From Kappaphycus alvarezii (taxonomy: Eukaryota; Rhodophyta; Florideophyceae; Gigartinales; Solieriaceae), in contig NADL03000008.1 of NCBI GenBank assembly GCA_002205965.3, positions 620,001 to 684,000 of the forward strand: a stretch of 64,000 bases of DNA, written 5' to 3'. The notes below the pieces were generated by a model that made no database searches, was not told the DNA's origin, and saw only the letters and a list, made by a program, of their open reading frames with translations. Positions 57,686 to 64,000 of this stretch are shown here, one piece after another. A program made the translations under genes and the position numbers. Position 1 is the stretch's first letter. Each line of letters opens with the position of its first letter.

Positions 57686-58122
57686 GTGTCTATCCGACAC
57701 GCACTGTCCTCATATGAGGCACACTTTGTCCTCATATGAGGACAATTTCCGTTACATTTTGGAAAGGAAAATGTTTTGGAAGCCGCGAAATTTTTACTGG
57801 AAAAAGGTTTTTTATGTTTAGTTACAGTACATAATTTTTACTGTACATGCGCCCTCGTTTCTGAAACCCCCACGATAATACGAACTATTTTACCTTCCAA
57901 AATGAAGTCGTTTTCACAATTCTTGCGAAGAGCGGAAGCTGGTGAGGGAAAATTGGTCTAGCCTTCACCGAGGTCAACAATCTTGAAAAGTTTGTTTTGA
58001 TCGGCCATCTACACTCATGAACTAATGCGGAGGGACAAGAAATGCGCTGAGGTAAAAACGTTTGTATTGAAAAAGAAGTGCTGAAAGTAGTCCTCATATG
58101 AGAACAACGGTCCAATAGACAC
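57686..58122. mobile_element. 437-bp MITE with TA target duplication
   Basis: The ends are GTGTCTAT...ATAGACAC, each directly outside flanked by TA (57684-57685 and 58123-58124). The inverted repeat goes on with a spaced ...TCCTCATATGAGG on both sides. A perfect 16-bp palindrome GTCCTCATATGAGGAC lies just inside the left end. TA duplication points to the Tc1/mariner (Stowaway-like) type. It carries no transposase. It is nested in the gypsy element. Confidence 0.7.
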
Positions 58123-59326
58123 TAGTGTAGGCAAGTCTCGCAAAAGTTGAAAAAATCTGCATCCATTGCGCCCTAATAGCAGAATTTTTTGATAGCTGCA
58201 ATACTAACATCCTTACCCCTATTCCAGGCTCTACAGCAATGACCTATTACACATACGCCCAGTACCATACGGGTGGCCGATAAGTGGATCCAGACAGGAA
58301 GGTCCCAGTCCATTTTAATCCTGAATATGTTGTGATAAATACCCAAAAGACCTTCCAAACGCCCTCAAGGGCTTTTCGGCAAGCTGTTGTCGATAGCTTC
58401 CTCAACCATTAGCTTAAGACGTGTAGTTTTCTACCTTTCATGATGTTTCCCCACTCCCACTTCCAGTTTCATGATGTATCCCCACTTCCACATCGCTTTT
58501 GAAGACGAAAATCTGTTTAATAGTTGTCATCATATGACCGTTGGTGTGATTTGAGTGCTATATTTCATCAGCATCAAATTCAACTGAAAGGTCTTCCTCA
58601 TTAGCCTTGCGAACTAAGCTTGACAGTGTCCCCGCTGTCTCTTCTTCTGGAGCGGTCTCAATATCTATCGGGTTAAAACTGAAATGCGATAGATCGGCAT
58701 CTTGTAATTGTGCCCCAACGCGTGCCATATTTGCATCCAAATTGAAGGCTAGGAGAAATAAGCGGCGGAAGAGATAGTAAATCATTAGCCAAAGGTTCGT
58801 TCAGAACTAAAAACTCGACATTACGTAGCCTTAAAGGGCCTCCTAAGGTCTGAAAGTAATCGATAATCGAGCTTTATTGTACTCTTTGGCTGCCAGTTTC
58901 TCTTTCTTGCATTCAAGACCTAGCTAATAATAATGATTGCCTCAGCTTGCATATCTTGATGTAGATTCTCTTGACTTAACGCAGCGTGATCTGAACCTTT
59001 GAATTTAATTAGGCCAGTAGCACTTCATCATTCAAATCCGTCAGCGAAGTAACCCCCTTGAACCGCTTAAGCGCGATGAGGCCTGAGAGTAGATCTACAT
59101 CTACTGAAGAAACCAAAAAAATCGGTCGAAATGTGCCTCCTTGAGTAACGGCCTCCTTAGTTCTGAGAAGGAAAAGTTAAAATTCAAGGAAGAACGTGTG
59201 GATTTCTGTACGCCCGAGTATTTTGAGTTACGGGTGATTCTTTTGCGCAAAAAGGCGTTTCTGACCACGTGCCCGCCATTTTCGAGCATAATGGCATAAC
59301 TGGTGTTAGAAATATAGTGATCACTG
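58123..59326. other. Remaining internal part of the deleted gypsy element
   Basis: No gag or pol domain recognised. An open minus-strand stretch at 58558-58785 (75 codons, acidic: ETAPEEETAGTLSSL, EDLSVEFDADEI) has no known family. Confidence 0.3.
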
Positions 59327-59561
59327 TGGCTCGCACGGGGTGTGCGTCACTCTAGAGACCTGAAAGGTGTTCCTTTTCTTTTATTCCGTCGTTTCCTCCT
59401 CATTCCTCGAATCTGGCCTAGAACCGTCCCTTAACTACCCACTCCGCGCTGTAATTATTGCTGCGCCGACTATGGCTTCGGTAAACCACAAATGTCGTCA
59501 CGATGCATGCCCTGCCGCCTACTGTGCTTATAGCACTACGTATAAATGTGGTATTCCTACA
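59327..59561 (-). repeat. 5' LTR of the gypsy element
   Basis: Direct repeat of 56245-56475 in the same orientation, about 80 percent identical by eye. Confidence 0.7.
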
Positions 59562-61188
59562 AGAAGAAAACATGTACAGCTTTCCACTATCTATGGTCTA
59601 CTCATTGGCTCTATAGAAAAAGTTTCTCACTATCATGTGATTTCATAGTCTTCTCACGAGTGGAAGCGACCGGTTCGCTTTATCGCAGCTATTGAGATTC
59701 TCGCGGCTGGTAAAGGCAATAACGAAGTAATGTTCCTCAAGCGTACTTATTCTAAGCTTTTGAGCTTTTTCCTTGAACTTGTAGTTGTTCTGAACTCCAA
59801 GAATCTATATACTTCGCTCTTAACACAATGAAGATCAATTGACCGCTCTGTTCGCGCCAATATGAACTAAATTAGATATTAATTCGAAATAGGAAATACT
59901 GACCGCATTTGTTGGTCCTCGGACGACTAAATGTTTTGGAACCTGGGGCCAAATGGGGCATATCACTCATTTAGTTGCCATTTGGTTTTATTCACTGTCA
60001 AGCTTCCATTCAGATTTCATCAGCTTGAAGCATCCAACCCAAACTTGAAGCCTCTCGGCTAAAATCAGGGGGTCAATTACACCTTCAAAGAAAGAATATG
60101 GAATACGGATTGCAACTATTGGCTGCTGTGTGATGATTACAGTACAGCTGAATTCTAGTTTTATTTATTGCGTATGTCTTGATGTGCACTAGTATTCGAA
60201 ATTTAGGTTTATTCTGTACTGTATGTGTAAAGCACAGCACATATCAGTTAAAATGACACATCAGACGCCGTCGGGTCACTTGCTTTTCTGCCTAGATCTA
60301 AATGTCCTTTTTTCTATGTAAGCAAGCCTCTGTGCTTTGCACGGACCACTCACACAAGGGCTACCACTCCAATATCTGCTTTTGTTCTTCAGGATATTTG
60401 TTCTACTACCCTTCGCCCAGTAGCTCTTCGATCCACTCTTCTCGGTTCTACTGTTCTCTTGTTCTGTTTCATTTTTGCTGTGTTCCTCTGATCAAGAAAA
60501 GCTTAAACTATTGGTCTTTGTTCCTATGCTTGCTCTCACCATCGCCACGGGTTTGGGTTCTCTATTTATCTCATATCCTGATCTTTCTTACTCGTAGACT
60601 CGTGTAAACTCTTCCGACCGCGTTGAGGTGGTCATCTCACCGCACTTTGTTTTTTTCGAAGTTAACGAAGTTTTGGCCTTCAAATGATTCACTAAGACCT
60701 CGAAGACAGCTCCTACTTTTGCTATTCTAAACCTGTCACTTGGTAGACTTTGGGCTCTATCTCACCTCAATCATCCATTCTGCGTAAGAAACAAGTGGTT
60801 TCACCTTTATAAAACACCCGGGGATAGCCGATGTGCACCTTTCAACGACTTAAGAACCCAAATACTCCCCCTTTTATGAAATGAACCTACTTTTCAATTA
60901 TTAAATTACCCAACCTCTTTCCCTCCGCACCACACCTCAACTCGCTACTCGGCACATACGGCCTCTCACGTTAACATCTCCTCGAGAACAGCTACCAATT
61001 ACAAATTGAAAAGATCAGGAGAACACTCGACACTCTCCATCAGTCTATCTGGAAAACTTTAGGATAGATCTAATATAGCTTCCAAGAGTAAAACTGACCA
61101 AAGCTTCCCTTTCTCCATCAGTCATTGCTTCCTTGACACCTCCGACTCGAGACTCTGCTGGCATATCCTGAAATACGAGGCCCAATCC
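59562..61188. other. No gene recognised
   Basis: AT-leaning; TACAGTACAG and CTGTACTGTATG motifs near 60140 and 60213. Open stretches such as 60302-60607 are hydrophobic/Cys/Ser-rich and look random. Confidence 0.35.
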
Positions 61189-61726
61189 GTTGGGAATATC
61201 AATTCAAATGTTCCTCGTGGTTCCGACATTTTTTCGGTATGAAATATTTGGATTCATCCTCTTGCAGGAAGTGATGTACTTGACCACATCAATTACCTGT
61301 GTGTTGAGTTTTGTTACATTTCTCCTTGGAAAGATGGTTGCAGGTATTTTGAACGACGGTTTGATTGCAAGTATATCAGAAGAAGAAGTCAGTTTGCAAC
61401 CATAGTCGCTTGGGTGTGAAGTTTGAGATTGATTGTGTGATCTGGTTCCTACGATTGAGAAGCTGGTGCGGAGAGCTCATCTGGGGGCTCATGAAGGTAC
61501 CGAAGTGTGGCCTTACTTCGGTGTGTAGTCAGTATTGTTTATGTTGTGTGGCTACGAGAAAGTCCCCCCGTTTGTGGCTGTCTGTGGCTTTATTTTTTCA
61601 CCGTTTTGGGTACGTTAGCCGAGCTGTCGCGTACAAAAGGGCTTTGTGAGTTGTGAAAAATAAAAGTAGGCATCTGCAGACTTCGATTTGTTGAAAAGTC
61701 AGTGATCATCGACCCTGTTTCGCACG

Positions 61727-61740
61727 GGTTATGGGCCCAG
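61727..61740 (+). promoter_or_regulatory. Primer-binding site for a half initiator tRNA-Met (second copia)
   Basis: GGTTATGGGCCCAG, the same anticodon-loop complement as at 14751-14763, in an otherwise unrelated element. Two bases separate it from a CA that would end the LTR at 61724. Confidence 0.75.
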
Positions 61741-62111
61741 TACTGAACTCTGAATCTCATCGTTCCGTTTTTTTTCTTACATACTGTGGGAGGCTGCTTC
61801 TGAGTTGCCAAGGCTTGCATAATAGTTTGGGCGGGTTTCTACTATTTGTGCAATGAGGACTCGAAACGTGTGCATAAGTTTCATGGTAAGTCTGGTGAGC
61901 TTTCATCTCTGGAAAGCCCGAACTGAGGTCGCACTTCGCGAAGTCGTGTTCATTGTTGTCGAGAACGATGTTGTAGGATCCACCACTGATCATTCGCGGG
62001 CTTGGTGACAAGCCTCTTAGGACCTGCATCGCGAAAGAGAGACCGGCAGCATGTGGAAACTGTTTTAAACGGTATGCTGTGTCAAATGTTGCTAAAGGGT
62101 ACAACTGCTTT

Positions 62112-64000
62112 CAAGATTGAATCGATTGAGGTATAGCGATCAGGCAATGACGATTACATCGATGCATTCGAGGAGATCTACAATCGCCTGGAGGCGATGA
62201 AGTGTGTTAGAAAGAGAAGTTCGTGTTGCACATTGCTGGCGTCTTTTGGGACAAGGAAAAATCCTCTTATGGCAGTATAGTGGCTGCCTTGCAGACTGGT
62301 GAAGAGAACCTAAGCTGGGAAACTGTGTCAGCTAAGCTCTTGCAAGAATATGAGGATAAGAGCTGGTTCTCGAGTGGCAAGTCTGGCAAAAGGACAACAG
62401 CAAGGCCCTTGCCGTGAGTTAGAGTAAGGCTGGAAAGGGTAGTGGTAAGAAATATGTGGAAAAGCGCACGTGCTTTCGATGTGGCGAAAAGGGGCACATT
62501 GTGAAGAATTTCCCGTCCTCCGTCGACAAGCAGGAGGAAAAGCCAAAGAACAGCTCTTCTGATCGGTATTTGGGCAGGGGCAGAGACGGCGAGGGCAGAA
62601 GGCCTAGCTCTTCATGGCTCATGGAAAGCACTCGTCAAATGTGGAGGCAAGTGGATCCATCATACTTGACTCCGGTGCATCTGACCATATGGTCAATGAC
62701 AGCGCATATCTTTTTGGCCGTAGGTCAATCCCCGACGCGCATCGTACTGGGTAATGGAGAATCTGTCACGGCTACTTGATGGGAGATGTATTGCTGTGCG
62801 CGTCTATCAGTTATGGAGCCAACGATGGAGACGCTTCAACTGGCTGAAGGACACTCTGTACGTGCCCGATCTGGAGACAGACCTGGTATCTGTCATAAGA
62901 CTTTGTGAGTATGACTACACTTTGCGGTTCAGATCTAGATCAAGGAGATGTAATGCTACCAGGGAAGGATCCATTCGCCTTGAAGGTCGCAGTTCTGCTA
63001 GGGGTACTACATCAATGGGCATCTGAGGGTTAATGATAGGCCAGATCGAGAGTCATCCAATGAGTCAGGGTCCGATGACTCTGACACTGAAGATGGTAAT
63101 GATGAGCATGATCAGGCCAGGGCAAGTGTTGCCATGTCGAAGGATGAGCTTTTGTGGCACAACCGACTTGGGCATGCCGATATCAAAAGTATTCGGCGGT
63201 TGCATCAAGGGGCTACTGAGGGACTGAAGATTGGTAAGCGGATGGAGCATATATGTGCCGATTGTATCAAAGGGAAGCAAGCTAGGCTTCCCAGTCACGA
63301 CAACCCATATAGAGAAAGTCAAGTGGGTCGGGTCATCCATTCGGATATTTGTGGACCGATGTCTACAGCCTCAATTGGAGGCTCCCTGTACTAAGTGTCG
63401 TACATTGAACAGTACAGTGGGTATAATACTATCTACACAGAAGCTAAGAAAGTGATGTGTTGAGCACATTCAAACTGTTTCTGCCGTGGTTTGAGCGGCG
63501 ATTTGGATGCACTATTCACAAGCTTCACAGTGATCAAGGCGGTGAGTATGTGGCAATGAAACCTTTCTGGAGGAGAAGAGTATTGAGCAGAGCTTAGCGC
63601 CTGCTTACTCACTGGACCAGAACAGTATTGCAAATCGCTTAAATCGTACAATTGTTGAAGGAGCGCGCTCGATACTCAGTCATGCAGGACTGCCGCGTAG
63701 TTTCTGGGCTGAGGCGGTCGTCCATATTGCGGACGTTAGCAATAGGTTCTTCGGTCCGCGACAACTAATCAGACGTCCTTCGAAATGGCGTCCGGAACCA
63801 AGCCGAGAGTAGACATTTGCGCGTGTTTTTGTTTGGCTTGAGCGCACGTCCCGAAGGAGAAGGGTAAGAAACTGGAGTAAAAGTCTGAACGCGGTATATT
63901 ATTGGGATGCCAGGATAACGGTTTGTACAGGGTTTGGATCGTTGATCGTGGCATTGCTGCTCTGGCCAAGCACGCAAGGTTCTTTGAGGACAGATTTCCT
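62112..64000 (+). pseudogene. Copia gag-pol (gag, protease, integrase), frameshifted, incomplete
   Basis: Gag: DDYIDAFEEIYNRLEAM (about 62150). Zinc knuckle CFRCGEKGHIVKNF with the fourth ligand Cys replaced by Phe (about 62470). Protease SIILDSGASDHMVND (about 62665). Then LYVPDLETDLVSV, the zinc site HNRLGH...CADCIKGKQ (63160-63280), integrase Asp in RVIHSDICGP (about 63340), second Asp in HSDQGGEYV (about 63535), and at the Glu position QNSIANRLNRT: Asn in place of the catalytic Glu (about 63625). It ends with the integrase C-terminal LYRVWIVDRG segment. Several frame changes. With a changed zinc ligand and no catalytic Glu, this copy cannot integrate itself. Confidence 0.85.

Larger units (their letters stand above)
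56245..59561 (-). mobile_element. Deleted Ty3/gypsy element with both LTRs
   Basis: Two direct repeats of ~231 and ~235 bp (56245-56475 and 59327-59561) enclose 2.85 kb with the end of a gypsy integrase on the minus strand, a purine tract beside the inner edge of the left repeat, and a nested MITE. Gag, protease and RT are missing, so most of the internal region has been lost. No exact target duplication seen. Confidence 0.65.
61189..64000 (+). mobile_element. Second copia-type retrotransposon, cut by the right edge
   Basis: Probable 5' LTR 61189-61724, tRNA-iMet half primer site 61727-61740, then gag, protease and integrase in order, running off the window before RT. It is more decayed than the copia at 14.1-20.1 kb and of a different lineage (DSGA protease, classical GAG-pre-integrase HNRLGH...CADC). 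The LTR start is a guess (CGTTGGGAATATC, expected TGTTGG), since the partner LTR is outside. Confidence 0.75.

Noticed and set aside
57776..57961. 61-codon ORF inside the MITE
   Set aside because: No resemblance to transposases; it is short enough for chance in an element of this kind.
1..64000. CRISPR arrays, bacterial operons, rRNA or tRNA genes
   Set aside because: No regular repeat-spacer array, no ribosome-binding-site-led gene strings, and no cloverleaf with a convincing T-loop (candidates such as the TTCGAATCC near 49424 lack the other arms).

Overview
The window is nuclear DNA of a eukaryote, most likely a red alga of the florideophyte (Chondrus-like) type. The reasons are compact genes with almost no introns (one 100-bp GT-AG intron seen), host genes packed tail to tail, a heavy load of Ty1/copia and restriction-like-endonuclease non-LTR elements, and a dispersed TACTGTACAGTA-type motif. 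The organism is an inference from gene style; no sequence search was possible.

Layout: 1-8.2 kb is a nest of decayed Tc1/mariner elements and a non-LTR retrotransposon (A). 8.2-14.1 kb is mostly uninformative DNA with one 0.8-kb inverted-repeat element. 14.1-20.1 kb is a full-length young copia element with two nearly identical LTRs, a 5-bp target duplication and a half-tRNA-iMet primer site. 20.8-30.1 kb is the host-gene island: a TBC1D13-like Rab GAP, NDUFA12 (complex I), a START/SRPBCC protein, a probable single-pass membrane protein, a 51-residue protein, a RAD18-like RING+SAP ubiquitin ligase and an ABC1-type atypical kinase. 30.3-38.5 kb holds a GC-rich non-LTR element (B), a second lineage (C) and a 5'-truncated duplicate of the 3' end of B. 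39.6-44.6 kb holds a non-LTR remnant (D) and a PIF/Harbinger island: transposase, Myb/trihelix-like partner protein and an unrecognised third protein. 45-61 kb is AT-rich TE graveyard: a gag-only copia derivative, a copia pol remnant split by a second copy of the 0.8-kb element, and a deleted Ty3/gypsy element that carries a TA-flanked MITE. 61.2-64 kb is the 5' half of another copia element running off the right edge.

A theme cuts across the window. Host genes and the young copia polyprotein are each broken by several single-base frameshifts that almost all go the same way (one base missing, usually in a short G or C run), while the protein sequence on either side is well conserved. This reads best as under-called homopolymers in a long-read assembly, so most of these genes are probably intact in the organism. 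The older elements (Tc1, Harbinger, 45-61 kb) also contain real stops and substitutions and are dead copies.

The host genes show no shared pathway (vesicle traffic, respiration, DNA damage tolerance, isoprenoid/quinone-linked kinase); they are ordinary neighbours. The mobile elements are the main content of the window and the likely source of anything new.
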